This document shows positions 51,640 through 63,977 of a DNA stretch of 64,000 bases, piece by piece. The position numbers and the translations under genes are program-made. Origin of the DNA: Deltaproteobacteria bacterium (GTDB lineage Bacteria > Myxococcota_A > Polyangia > Polyangiales > Houyiibacteriaceae); contig JAEPMI010000010.1 of assembly GCA_017644045.1 (NCBI GenBank), forward strand, positions 372,001-436,000. Reading direction: 5' to 3'. Each line of letters begins with the position of its first letter. Positions within the stretch are counted from its first letter, which is position 1. The notes beneath the pieces are model-generated. The model was not told the DNA's origin. It worked only from the letters and a program-made list of their open reading frames with translations, and searched no databases.

Positions 51640-52329
51640 GTGAACTTCCTGGGGCACGTCTTCGTCGCGAGCTGGCGGCGGGGAACCGGTGACGACGCCG
51701 CGCCCTATGCGTTCGGCTCCATGATCCCGGACTTCGTGGGGATGGCGCGGGCGCGCGTCTTGGAGGTCGATCACGACGCCACCGCCGAGGGCGTGGCGCT
51801 CCATCACGAGACCGACGACGTCTTCCACAACTCACCGGTCTTCACCGAACTGATGGAAGAGACCCGGCACGAGCTGGAGTCCGCCGGGGTCCGGCGGGGC
51901 ACGTCGCTCGCGGTGGGGCACGTGGGGGCCGAGCTGCTCCTCGATGGCTGGCTCCTCGCGTGCGACCGCGAGCGCGGCGGTCACGTCGGCGCGCTCTACG
52001 AGTCGGCGCTGGCCGCTGGCGAGACGCTCTGCCCTCGGATCCGCTTTCGCAGCGACGAGGGCGAAGCGCGGATGCGGGCGCTGCTCGGCCGGCTCCGAAC
52101 CTACGGGCTCGAGGGCCACGAGGCGGTCGACGTGATCCTCGAGCGACTGGAGCGGGCCCTCGGCGGCCGCGAGCGACTCCGAATCCTGCCGAACGACCGA
52201 GATGCCGTCCGGGCCGCGCTGATCCGCTGCCAGGGCGCGGTCCACGAGCGGGCGCCGGAATGGATGGACTACCTGCACGAGCGCCTCGCCGATACCGACG
52301 ATCGCCCCCGGAAGCGAACTCCGCTCTGA
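51640..52329 (+). CDS. ACP phosphodiesterase (AcpH)-like protein
   Basis: The 229-residue protein begins MNFLGHVFVASW and has GSMIPDFVGMAR, GVALHHETDDVFHNSPVF and GHVGAELLLDGWLL, matching the pattern of AcpH-like HD-domain proteins (MNFLAH..., GN..DF, HR..D, DH). In that family the metal-binding His/Asp residues remove 4'-phosphopantetheine from acyl carrier protein; here His and Asp are found at equivalent places. Whether the substrate is ACP is uncertain. The GTG start at 51640 has GAGAGGT at good spacing. It is ten bases after miaA, same strand, and followed by a kinase gene 95 bases later. Confidence 0.72.
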   Translation: MNFLGHVFVASWRRGTGDDAAPYAFGSMIPDFVGMARARVLEVDHDATAEGVALHHETDDVFHNSPVFTELMEETRHELESAGVRRGTSLAVGHVGAELLLDGWLLACDRERGGHVGALYESALAAGETLCPRIRFRSDEGEARMRALLGRLRTYGLEGHEAVDVILERLERALGGRERLRILPNDRDAVRAALIRCQGAVHERAPEWMDYLHERLADTDDRPRKRTPL

Positions 52330-52378
52330 AACCGAGCCGAAACACGAGTGATCTCACACACTCACACTCGGCGTGGGA

Positions 52379-52407
52379 TTGACACTCGGCCCCTCGCGGG
52401 GAATGCT
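52379..52407 (+). promoter_or_regulatory. Possible sigma70-type promoter upstream of the four-PEGA kinase
   Basis: A perfect TTGACA (52379-52384) is followed after 17 bases by AATGCT (52402-52407), a weak -10. The TTG start of the kinase lies 18 bases further, which implies a very short leader. The sequence just before (CACACACTCACACTCGG) is locally lower in GC than its surroundings. Confidence 0.35.
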
Positions 52408-52424
52408 CCCGCGCGAGGGATCCA

Positions 52425-54578
52425 TTGGCCGGCGAGGCGGCAACCAGAAAAGAAAAGCCGATCGAGGGCATCGAAGAGCTCCCGAGACGTTTCGGCAAAT
52501 ACACCCTGCTCCGGCGGCTCGCCGTGGGCGGTATGGCCGAGCTGTATCTCGCCCTCCAGAAGTCGGTCGCCGGCTTCGAGAAGCTGATCGTCGTCAAGCG
52601 CGTCCTGCCGCACCTCGCGGTGGACGAGAGCTTCGTCGAGATGCTCCTGGCCGAGGCGCGCATCGCCGCGACCCTGACCCACCCGAACATCGCCCAGGTC
52701 TACGACGTGGGTGTCGCCGAGGGCGACTACTTCATCGCCATGGAGCACGTCCACGGCGAGGACCTGCGCTCCATCGTCCGCCAGATGCGGCAGAAGTCGG
52801 TCCGCTCCTTCCCGCTCGAGCACACGCTCGCGATCGTGATGGGGTGCTGCAAGGGCCTGGCGTACGCCCACGACCGGCGTGACCTCGACGGCGAGCCCCT
52901 CGAGATCGTCCACCGCGACATCAGCCCGCAGAACGTGCTCGTCACCTTCACCGGTGATGTGAAGGTCGTGGACTTCGGCATCGCGAAGGCGCGCTCGGCC
53001 AACGACGAGGAAGAGGGACAGCTCAAGGGCAAGGTCCCCTACATGAGCCCGGAGCAGGCGCAGGGGCTGCCGCTCGACTCCCGCTCCGATCTCTTCTCCC
53101 TCGGCGTGATGCTCTTCGAGCTCTGCACCGGCAAGCGTCTCTTCAAAGGCGCGAACGAGCAGGAGACCCTCCAGCGCATCGTCGGCGGCAACTACCCGCA
53201 GCCGCGCGGGATCAACCCGAACCTCTCGGAGCGCCTCGAGGCGATCATCCTCCGCGCGCTCTCCGTCGACCGGGAGCAGCGCTACCAGGACGCCCGCGAG
53301 ATGCTCGCGGACCTCGAGAGCTACATCCGCGACGACCGCCTCGCCGTGAGTGCCCTGAGCCTCGGCGAGTGGATGCAGGATCTCTTCGACGACAAGCTCG
53401 CGCAGCAGAAGCAGATGCTGCAGGAGGGCCGGCAGCTCGCCGAGGTCCTCGCGTCCGAGGAGCCCGAGGATCTCGCGGGAACCAGCAGCATGGGGCTCAG
53501 CCTCAGCGGGGTCTCGCAGGTCCGAACGAAGCCCGCGTCGAAGACACCCTGGGTCCTTCTCCTGCTCTTGCTGGGGCTTGGTGCCGCCGGCGCGGCGGCC
53601 ACCTACATGCTCTGGCCCGAGGCCGCCCCCACCGGGCCTGGCTCCATCGCCATCTCCACCGATCCTCCGGGTGCGGCCATCTACATCGATGGCAGTCGGC
53701 GCCCCGAGCGGACGCCGGCCACGCTGAGCGACCTCCCGCTCGGCACCTACGACGTGCGGCTCACCGCCGACGGCTTCGCGCCCTACGCGTCGCAGGTCGA
53801 GCTCACCCAGGCGGCGACGGCCGGAACCATCGAGGCGGAGCTGCAGCGGCCCACGGCGAGCTCTTTCGGCGTGGTGCGCGTGAACACCACACCCGCCGGC
53901 GCCACGGTGCTCGTGGACGGCTCGCCGGTCGAAGGCACGACGCCGCTGACCGTGCCGGAGCTCGAGCCCGGTGTCGCGCACAGCATCGCGATCGCGCTCA
54001 ATGGCTACGAGACCCACTCCGAGAACGTGCTGCTCCAGGCGGGCGACGTCTCCGACATCACCGCCACCCTCGTGCGCACGCCCCTCGGCGAGAACGAGAC
54101 CTGGCTCACGGTGACCACCGACCCCGAGAGCGCGACGGTCACCATCGCCGGCGAGACCTACGACAGCGGCAGCCCCTACGAGATCCGGCTGCCCAGCGGC
54201 GAGACCGAGGTCCGCGTGGCCCGCGACGGCTACGAGGCCGTGGTCCGCGAGATCGACCTGCCCGGCGGCCGCGAAGTCGAGCTGCCGGTCGAGCTCGAGC
54301 GCATCCGTCGCCGCGGCGGAGGCGGCATGCGGCGTCCGGACATGGACCAGACCCCGGAGCCCGCGGGCGGTCCCGGCCAGCTCACCTTCGACGCGCGTCC
54401 CTGGTGCAACGTCACGATCAACGGCCGGAGCCTCGGTCAGACCCCGATCGTAAACCACTCTCTGCCCTCCGGTCGCCACCGCGTGACCTGCTCGAACCCG
54501 GAGCTCGGCGTCACCCGGAACATCCCGGTGACCATCCAGCCCGGTCAGACCACGCGCCAGCGCGTCTCGCTGCAGTAG
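52425..54578 (+). CDS. Ser/Thr protein kinase with membrane helix and four PEGA-like domains
   Basis: The 717-residue protein starts at TTG 52425 (GAGGGA five bases upstream). The kinase domain (~24-300) has VGGMAELYLA, VVKRVL, HRDISPQN in place of HRDLKPxN, DFGIAKA and PYMSPEQAQG; HRDISPQN is a common myxobacterial form and should be active. Residues ~300-370 form a helical juxtamembrane region (DDKLAQQKQMLQEGRQLAEV). After one membrane helix (~373-395) come four PEGA-like beta domains (~408-475, ~487-560, ~565-630 and ~645-717), each with a xxPxGAxVxxDG core. The array would sit in the periplasm as a ligand sensor. It lies just upstream of the flippase-like operon. Confidence 0.94.
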   Translation: MAGEAATRKEKPIEGIEELPRRFGKYTLLRRLAVGGMAELYLALQKSVAGFEKLIVVKRVLPHLAVDESFVEMLLAEARIAATLTHPNIAQVYDVGVAEGDYFIAMEHVHGEDLRSIVRQMRQKSVRSFPLEHTLAIVMGCCKGLAYAHDRRDLDGEPLEIVHRDISPQNVLVTFTGDVKVVDFGIAKARSANDEEEGQLKGKVPYMSPEQAQGLPLDSRSDLFSLGVMLFELCTGKRLFKGANEQETLQRIVGGNYPQPRGINPNLSERLEAIILRALSVDREQRYQDAREMLADLESYIRDDRLAVSALSLGEWMQDLFDDKLAQQKQMLQEGRQLAEVLASEEPEDLAGTSSMGLSLSGVSQVRTKPASKTPWVLLLLLLGLGAAGAAATYMLWPEAAPTGPGSIAISTDPPGAAIYIDGSRRPERTPATLSDLPLGTYDVRLTADGFAPYASQVELTQAATAGTIEAELQRPTASSFGVVRVNTTPAGATVLVDGSPVEGTTPLTVPELEPGVAHSIAIALNGYETHSENVLLQAGDVSDITATLVRTPLGENETWLTVTTDPESATVTIAGETYDSGSPYEIRLPSGETEVRVARDGYEAVVREIDLPGGREVELPVELERIRRRGGGGMRRPDMDQTPEPAGGPGQLTFDARPWCNVTINGRSLGQTPIVNHSLPSGRHRVTCSNPELGVTRNIPVTIQPGQTTRQRVSLQ

Positions 54579-54612
54579 CGGCCCCGGCCCTCACACGCTA
54601 CGAAGCGCGGCG

Positions 54613-55617
54613 ATGAGCGACGAGCCCACCGCTGAGAGCGAAGCGCCGGCGAAGCCCGCGTGGCGCTCCGTCCTGCTGCGGGTGGGCGTCACCGCGCTCA
54701 CGCTCGGGCTCTGGTACTGGCTCGCGGACGTCCCGTGGGAAGACCTGAAGGACGCCGTTCGCCGCATCCACCTGAGCACGCTCGGCTGGGCGACCGCCCT
54801 CGCCTGCGTGAACCTGTGCATCGGCGCGTTCCGCTGGCGAGTGCTGATGAAGGCCTATGGCGCGGTGACGCTGCCGCCCTTCACCCGGATGGTGCGGCTC
54901 TACTTCGTCGGCATCTTCTTCAACACCTTCATCCCGGCGAACGTCGGCGGGGATCTGCTCCGCGGTCACATCACGCGCCGAGCGTTCCCCGGTGCCGCGA
55001 GCGGCTACCTGGTCGTGATCCTCGAGCGGGTCTTCGGGCTCGCGGGGCTCATGCTCCTGGCGGGGCTCGTGCTGCTCATCCACCCGATCGAGGAGCTCGC
55101 CGGCAGCCGCTGGCTCGGGCTGCTCGGCTTCGTGGCGGCGCTCGGCGCGGCGTCGGCGCCGGCCATCATTCGCTTCTTCGGTGGGCGCCTCCCCGGCAAG
55201 CTCGGCGAGATCGCTCGGGGTGCGCCGACCCTCGAGCGGCCCGCGCTGGTGGTGGCCGTGCTCGCCCTCAGCCTGGTGACCCAGGGCCTCGTCGCCGTGG
55301 GCGGCCACCTCTTCGTGGCCGACCTCGACCCGTCCGTGCCGCTCACCGCGAGCCTGGTCCTGGTCCCGGTCGGGTTGGTCTCGATCTACCTCCCGACCAT
55401 CGCCGGCCTCGGCGCCCGCGAGGCGAGCTTCGTGGTGCTCTTCGGCATGGTCGGCGTGGCCGAGGCCGACGCCACCGCCGCCGCTCTCGGCGTCCTCGCG
55501 ACCACCCTGCTCACCGCCGTGATCGGAGGCGTCGCGCTCCTCCAGGGCCGGATGCAGGGCGACGAGGAAGACGGTGAAGCGCTGGCCGACGCGCCCTCTG
55601 ATACGGTGGAGTCATGA
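54613..55617 (+). CDS. Flippase-like membrane protein (LPG synthase TM-domain family)
   Basis: This 334-residue integral membrane protein has about eight helices and matches the UPF0104/lysylphosphatidylglycerol synthase transmembrane family: FRWRVLMKAYG, FNTFIPANVGGDLLRG (P-x-N-x-G-G-D), ILERVFGLAGL and IAGLGAREASFVVLFG. Families with this domain are lipid flippases or accessory proteins of glycolipid synthesis. Its stop overlaps the following acyltransferase start (ATGA at 55614-55617). The start ATG is at 54613. It is the first gene of a three-gene unit; see the acyltransferase and GT2. Confidence 0.88.
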   Translation: MSDEPTAESEAPAKPAWRSVLLRVGVTALTLGLWYWLADVPWEDLKDAVRRIHLSTLGWATALACVNLCIGAFRWRVLMKAYGAVTLPPFTRMVRLYFVGIFFNTFIPANVGGDLLRGHITRRAFPGAASGYLVVILERVFGLAGLMLLAGLVLLIHPIEELAGSRWLGLLGFVAALGAASAPAIIRFFGGRLPGKLGEIARGAPTLERPALVVAVLALSLVTQGLVAVGGHLFVADLDPSVPLTASLVLVPVGLVSIYLPTIAGLGAREASFVVLFGMVGVAEADATAAALGVLATTLLTAVIGGVALLQGRMQGDEEDGEALADAPSDTVES

Positions 55618-56147
55618 GCACCCGGGCGCGCCAGAGCCACGGAACGGGTCGCTTCCGCCCCGAGGACCTCGGCTCGCTCGGTGAAGGCTCCGTGCTGGAA
55701 GAGGGCGTCCTGATCTTCCATCCGGAACGGGTGCACCTGGGCGCCGGCGTCTACGTGGGCCACCAGACGATCCTCAAGGGCTACCACCACAACGAAATGC
55801 GCATCGGCGACGGCTCGTGGATCGGCCAGCAGTGCTTCTTCCACTCCGCGGGCGGCATCGCGATCGGCCGCAACGTCGGCATCGGTCCCGGCGTGAAGAT
55901 GCTGACCAGCACCCACACCGAGGCCGGCCGAACGACGCCGATCCTCCACGCGCCGATCACCACCGCGCCCATCGTCGTCGAGGACGACGCCGATCTCGGA
56001 GTCGGCTCGATCCTGCTCCCGGGCGTGACCGTGGGCCGCGGCGCCCAGGTCGGCGCGGGCGCCGTCGTGACCGAAGACGTCCCGGCCTACGCCGTGGTCG
56101 CGGGGGTCCCCGCGAAGGTGCTCCGCATGCGCCCGAACGACGCATGA
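55614..56147 (+). CDS. Hexapeptide-repeat acyltransferase
   Basis: The 177-residue protein is a left-handed beta-helix acyltransferase of the WcaF/DapH/maltose-acetyltransferase type. It shows at least five [LIV]-G-x-x-x-x turns (VHLGAGVYVG, MRIGDGSWIGQQ, IAIGRNVGIGPG, VVEDDADLGVGSI, VGRGAQVGAGAVV), the catalytic-region His in TSTHTEAGR, and the closing VVAGVPAKVLR typical of sugar O- or N-acyltransferases. It overlaps both neighbours by four bases (ATGA), so all three genes are translationally coupled. The acceptor is probably a sugar built by the GT2, an inference from context. Confidence 0.9.
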   Translation: MSTRARQSHGTGRFRPEDLGSLGEGSVLEEGVLIFHPERVHLGAGVYVGHQTILKGYHHNEMRIGDGSWIGQQCFFHSAGGIAIGRNVGIGPGVKMLTSTHTEAGRTTPILHAPITTAPIVVEDDADLGVGSILLPGVTVGRGAQVGAGAVVTEDVPAYAVVAGVPAKVLRMRPNDA

Positions 56148-56854
56148 CCCCGCCGCTGTCCGTCGCCATCCTCGCGTACGACGAAGAGGAGAACCTGCCG
56201 TCGGTGCTCGCCGAGCTCTTCGCCTACCTGGACGAGGTCGTTCCCGGCGCCGAGGTGATCGTGATCGACGACGGCTCGAGCGACGACACCGCCCGCGTCG
56301 CCGAGCGCTGCCTCGAGGGACGCCCCGGTCGCGTCATCCGCCATCCGCAGAACCGCGGCATGGGCGCCGGCCTCAAGACCGCGGCCACCGCCGCCCGCAG
56401 CGACTGGTTCACCTTCCTGCCCGCCGACGGCCAGATCCCACCCGAGGCGGTGGGCACCCTCCTCGCCGCCCGCGACGACGGCCCGACCGCCGATCTGGTT
56501 CTTTCCGTCTACGACCATCGCGACGATGGCAAGCTCCGCAAGGTGCTCAGCTGGGGCGTCCGCACCCTCATCCGCGCCGTCCACGGCGTGCGCATGCGCT
56601 CCGACGGCCCCTACCTGATCCGGCGCAGGCTCTTCGATCCCGAACAGCTCGCCCCCAACACCTTCTTCCTGAACTTCGAGCTCCCCATCCGCGCCGGCGC
56701 GGCCGACCTCCGCACCCGCACCGTCACCATCCCCTGCCGCCCGCGCCTCGCCGGCGTCAGCAAGACCGCCCGCCCCGGCCGAGCGCTCGGCGTCGCCAAA
56801 GACCTCCTCGCCATGCGCCGCCGCCGCATCCGCGAGACCCTCGACCACTGGTAG
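56144..56854 (+). CDS. Family 2 glycosyltransferase
   Basis: The 236-residue protein has a GT-A fold of the dolichol/undecaprenyl-phosphate glycosyltransferase kind: LSVAILAYDEEENLPSVL, VIVIDDGSSDDT (first Asp motif), HPQNRGMGAGLKTA and FTFLPADGQIPPEA in place of the usual DADLQHPPE, so the second acidic motif is ADG. No membrane helix is present, unlike GtrB-type enzymes. It likely transfers a sugar to a lipid carrier that the flippase-like protein then handles. It ends with TAG at 56852-56854, which is the first base triplet of a 27-base tandem duplication. Confidence 0.9.
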   Translation: MTPPLSVAILAYDEEENLPSVLAELFAYLDEVVPGAEVIVIDDGSSDDTARVAERCLEGRPGRVIRHPQNRGMGAGLKTAATAARSDWFTFLPADGQIPPEAVGTLLAARDDGPTADLVLSVYDHRDDGKLRKVLSWGVRTLIRAVHGVRMRSDGPYLIRRRLFDPEQLAPNTFFLNFELPIRAGAADLRTRTVTIPCRPRLAGVSKTARPGRALGVAKDLLAMRRRRIRETLDHW

Positions 56855-56906
56855 ATCCCGGGGACACTCCCCCCCTCCTAGATCCCCGGGGACACTCCCC
56901 CCCTCC
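56852..56906. repeat. Tandem duplication that includes the GT2 stop codon
   Basis: TAGATCCCGGGGACACTCCCCCCCTCC-like units lie at 56852-56878 and 56879-56906; the second copy has one extra C. Both start with TAG, so the stop is duplicated. GGGGACACTCCCC inside is itself palindromic and recalls REP-like elements. The rest of the interval to 56988 (AATGAAAACACTGCATCC...) is locally AT-richer and holds no gene; a palindrome TTCGATGAGC...TTATCGAAGCG lies near 56966-56987. Confidence 0.8.
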
Positions 56907-56988
56907 GAATCCCCCGCAAAAGCAGGGCTCTCCGAGAGCAAAATGAAAACACTGCATCCTCGCGCTTCGATGAGCACTTATCGAAGCG

Positions 56989-58515
<1,527 letters not shown>

Positions 58516-58811
58516 TCCGTGCCTCCGAGCGTGCCTTCTCGGCACGGTGCGAAACGGGTTGCGCGGATGCGGCGACTTTCTGCGGCCGGATGCGCCAGAG
58601 TTTTCCCACAGCTTGTGGATAACTTGTGTGATTCGTGGGGACGCGGTGCGTCATCCCTGGATTTGCAGGGGTTTTCGGCACCGTTCGGCGCTTGCGCACC
58701 CACAGAGGCACACATCGCGCACACTCGCCCACTGTGATTTGGAGCCCTCTCAGAACGCGCTCATCGAGCCTTGAAAGGCAGGCCCGGACTGAGGTATGTG
58801 CAGCGCGCATC
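58516..58811. other. 296-base divergent intergenic region
   Basis: This region separates the FHA activator (minus) and gcvT (plus). It holds the DnaA-box-like palindrome at 58601-58622. No glycine riboswitch consensus (tandem aptamers with GGAGAG and CACCGAAGG) was seen before gcvT. Confidence 0.5.
58601..58622. promoter_or_regulatory. Palindromic DnaA-box-like element between the activator and gcvT
   Basis: CCACA (58606-58610) and TGTGG (58614-58618) form an inverted repeat with spacer GCT. The right half TGTGGATAA is a perfect reverse-complement DnaA box (TTATCCACA) and the left half TTTTCCCACA is close to one. In this position it is more likely a regulatory site for the divergent promoters than an origin: only one pair is present and no dnaA or dnaN gene is near. 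Confidence 0.4.
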
Positions 58812-59942
<1,131 letters not shown>

Positions 59943-59953
59943 AGGACACTGGC

Positions 59954-60343
59954 ATGGCGACTTACCCCGGCGACCGGCGCTACACGAAGGACCACGAGTG
60001 GGCGATGGACGAGGACGGCCTCATCCGCGTGGGCGTGACCTCCTACGCGGTCGAGCAGCTCGGCGATGTGACCCTGGTGGACCTCCCCGACGTCGGCGCC
60101 GACGTGCAGGCGCAGGAGCAGTTCGGCGGCATCGAGTCGGTGAAGACCGTCTCCGACCTCTACGCACCCGTCAGCGGTGAGGTGGTCGAGGTCAACGACG
60201 AGCTCGAGGACAGCCCCGAGCTGGTCAACGAAGGCCCCTACGCTCAGGGCTGGATGGTCGTCATCAAGCCGAACGACCCGAAGGAGCTCGATCGCCTCAT
60301 GGAGGCGGTCGCCTACGAGGACTACGTCGGCAAGCTCGAGTGA
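59954..60343 (+). CDS. gcvH: Glycine cleavage H protein
   Basis: GcvH is the lipoyl carrier that shuttles intermediates among the P, T and L proteins. The 129-residue product has YTKDHEWAMDEDG, VDLPDVGADVQ, and the lipoylation site FGGIESVKTVSDLYAPVSG with the modified Lys in SVK. Length and composition (acidic) are typical. It lies 11 bases after gcvT and 79 before gcvPA. Confidence 0.96.
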   Translation: MATYPGDRRYTKDHEWAMDEDGLIRVGVTSYAVEQLGDVTLVDLPDVGADVQAQEQFGGIESVKTVSDLYAPVSGEVVEVNDELEDSPELVNEGPYAQGWMVVIKPNDPKELDRLMEAVAYEDYVGKLE

Positions 60344-60422
60344 TGCGAGTCGCGGCGTCGCGTGAGTGACGTCGCGGTCTCGGCTGGCCCGCGAGGCCAT
60401 TTGAACGAAAGGTCCGGGCACC

Positions 60423-61775
60423 ATGCGGTATCTGCCCCACACCGAAGCGGAAGTCCGAGAGATGCTCGAGGCGATCGGGGTCTCCTCGATCGATGACCTC
60501 TTCGCGCCGATCCCGGCGCCGCTGCGCTCCAAGCCCCTCGATCTCGAGCCCGCGCTCGACGAGGCCGCGCTCATGGCGCACCTCGAGCGGCTCGCGGACA
60601 AGAACGAGGCGGCCAAGGATCTGAGCTTCCTCGGCGCCGGGATGTACGACCACCACATCCCGCCCGCGGTCGACCAGCTCCTGCTCCGCAGCGAGTTCTA
60701 CACGGCCTACACGCCGTACCAGGGCGAGGTCTCGCAGGGCACGCTCCAGGCGATCTTCGAGTTCCAGACCATGGTCTGCGAGCTCTTCGACATGGAGGTC
60801 GCCAACGCCTCCATGTACGACGCCGCGAGCGCGACCGCCGAGGCGGTGCTCATGGCGCGTCGAATCGCCAAGGGGAAGCGCAACAAGGTCATCCTGAGTG
60901 GCGCGCTGCACCCGCACGCCATCGACACCGTGCGCACCTACCTGAAGGGTCTCGACGACGAGCCCAACATGGTCGTGACCGGCGTCACCGCCGACGGCCT
61001 CACCGATCTCGACAGCGTGAAGGACGCCCTCGCCGGCGAGCCCGCCGCGCTCGTGGTCGGCTACCCGAACTTCTTCGGCTGCGTGGAGGACCTCGAGGCG
61101 CTCGGCGCCGCGATCCACGACGCGGGCGGCCTGCTCGTGACGCAGACCTCCGAGCCCTACGCGCTCTCGATGCTCCAGGCCCCCGGCACCGCCGGCGCCG
61201 ACATCTGCGTCGGTGAGGGTCAGGCGCTCGCCGTACCGCCGCAGTTCGGTGGTCCGGGCGTCGGTCTCTTCGCCTGCCGCCAGAAGTTCGTGCGCCAGAT
61301 GCCCGGCCGCCTGGTCGGCGAGACCGTGGACGAGACCGGCAAGCGCTGCTTCGTGCTCACCCTCTCGACCCGCGAGCAGCACATCCGCCGCGACCGCGCG
61401 ACCTCGAACATCTGCACCAACCACGGCCTCATCGCGTTGGCCTTCGCCATCCGCACCGCGATGCTCGGCCGCAGCGGCTTCGAGCAGGCCGGCAAGACCT
61501 GCCTCCGCGCCGCCGCGTACCTCGAGACCAAGCTGAAGGACCTCGACGGCTACGAGCTCCCCTACGGCGCGCCGACCTTCAACGAGGTCGTCGTGCGCCG
61601 CAAGGCCGGCAAGGCTGCCCCCATGCTCGCGGCCCTCGCCGCGCAAGGCATCCTCGCCGGCGTCGACCTCGGCCAGTTCAGCGATGCCTGGGACCACGAC
61701 TTCCTCGTCGCGGTCACCGAGAAGCACAGCAAGGAAGACATCGACCGCCTGGTCGACGCTCTCGCCTCCGCCTGA
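60423..61775 (+). CDS. gcvPA: Glycine dehydrogenase (decarboxylating) subunit 1
   Basis: Split P protein: subunit 1 and subunit 2 together form the PLP-dependent decarboxylase. The 450-residue protein has MRYLPHTEAEVREML, SFLGAGMYDHHIPPAV, AYTPYQGEVSQGTLQAIFEF, ANASMYDAASATAEA, PQFGGPGVGLFACRQ and NICTNHGLIALAF, diagnostic for GcvPA. The PLP lysine belongs to GcvPB. gcvPB does not follow: the next feature is a long hairpin and then a convergent GNAT gene. gcvPB is therefore elsewhere in the genome or outside this window. Confidence 0.96.
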   Translation: MRYLPHTEAEVREMLEAIGVSSIDDLFAPIPAPLRSKPLDLEPALDEAALMAHLERLADKNEAAKDLSFLGAGMYDHHIPPAVDQLLLRSEFYTAYTPYQGEVSQGTLQAIFEFQTMVCELFDMEVANASMYDAASATAEAVLMARRIAKGKRNKVILSGALHPHAIDTVRTYLKGLDDEPNMVVTGVTADGLTDLDSVKDALAGEPAALVVGYPNFFGCVEDLEALGAAIHDAGGLLVTQTSEPYALSMLQAPGTAGADICVGEGQALAVPPQFGGPGVGLFACRQKFVRQMPGRLVGETVDETGKRCFVLTLSTREQHIRRDRATSNICTNHGLIALAFAIRTAMLGRSGFEQAGKTCLRAAAYLETKLKDLDGYELPYGAPTFNEVVVRRKAGKAAPMLAALAAQGILAGVDLGQFSDAWDHDFLVAVTEKHSKEDIDRLVDALASA

Positions 61776-61780
61776 ACTTC

Positions 61781-61865
61781 TACACCCGAGGGACGCTCTT
61801 GAGTTCTTTCCGAGTTCACAAAGTCTGTGAACTCGGAAAGAACTCAAGAGCGTCCCCGAGGTGTA
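61781..61865. repeat. Long near-perfect hairpin with 31-bp stem
   Basis: 61790-61820 pairs with 61826-61856 without a single mismatch, loop AAGTC; an outer 6-bp helix (TACACC / GGTGTA) adds after a 3x3 mismatch. The stem (CTCTTGAGTTCTTTCCGAG...) is about 50% GC in ~70% GC surroundings. It sits between convergent gcvPA and GNAT genes, so it could terminate both. The GGGACGCTCTTGAG end recalls REP/BIME palindromes mobilised by RAYT-type (TnpA-REP) proteins, none of which is encoded here. Confidence 0.85.
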
Positions 61866-61870
61866 ATCGT

Positions 61871-62344
61871 CTAGCTGGCCGCGAGCCTCTGCAGCGCCTC
61901 GCCGTCGAGGCGCCACGTCGTCCACTCGCTCATCGGGGTGGCGTTCCACGAGCGGTAGAACGCGAGCGCGGGCTCGTTCCAGTCGAGCGCGCAGAGCTCG
62001 AGGCGGGCGTAGTCGCGCTCGATGCAGAGCTGGCCGAGCCGCTTGAAGAGCGCCGCCCCGTGGCCGTTGCCCCGAGCAGCCGGTGTCACGTAGAGGTCCT
62101 CGAGCCACAGACCGGGCTTGCCGCGCCAGGTCGAGTAGGTCTGAAAGAAGAGCGCGAAACCCACCGGCTCGCCGCCCTCCTCGGCGATCAGACACTCGAA
62201 GGGCGCTCGCTCGCTCTCCATCTGCGCTCGCAGCACGTCCGCGGTCACCTCGACCGCGTCCGGTTCCTTCTCGTAGTCCGCCAGCTCCTGGATGAAGCGC
62301 AGGATCGTGGGTGCGTCACCGGGGTTCGCCGCTCGAATGCTCAT
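61871..62344 (-). CDS. GNAT acetyltransferase, SSAT-like
   Basis: The 157-residue protein has the GNAT fold with the acetyl-CoA loop [18 protein letters not shown] (R/Q-x-x-G-x-G/A) near residue 90. N-terminal [25 protein letters not shown] and the segment [14 protein letters not shown] resemble spermidine/spermine and thialysine N-acetyltransferases. The C-terminal [16 protein letters not shown] completes motif B. The probable substrate is a polyamine or other small amine. It diverges from pccB: 64 bases separate their starts. ATG at 62344. Confidence 0.93.
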   Translation of the reverse strand: MSIRAANPGDAPTILRFIQELADYEKEPDAVEVTADVLRAQMESERAPFECLIAEEGGEPVGFALFFQTYSTWRGKPGLWLEDLYVTPAARGNGHGAALFKRLGQLCIERDYARLELCALDWNEPALAFYRSWNATPMSEWTTWRLDGEALQRLAAS

Positions 62345-62408
62345 GGGCGCACCCTACCCCGACCGGCGACATGCGCGACCGCCCCGATCGGGCTATGCCG
62401 CTCGCGGC

Positions 62409-63977
<1,569 letters not shown>

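Noticed and set aside
58516-58811. Glycine riboswitch before gcvT
   Set aside because: Neither the tandem aptamer layout nor the conserved core sequences could be found.
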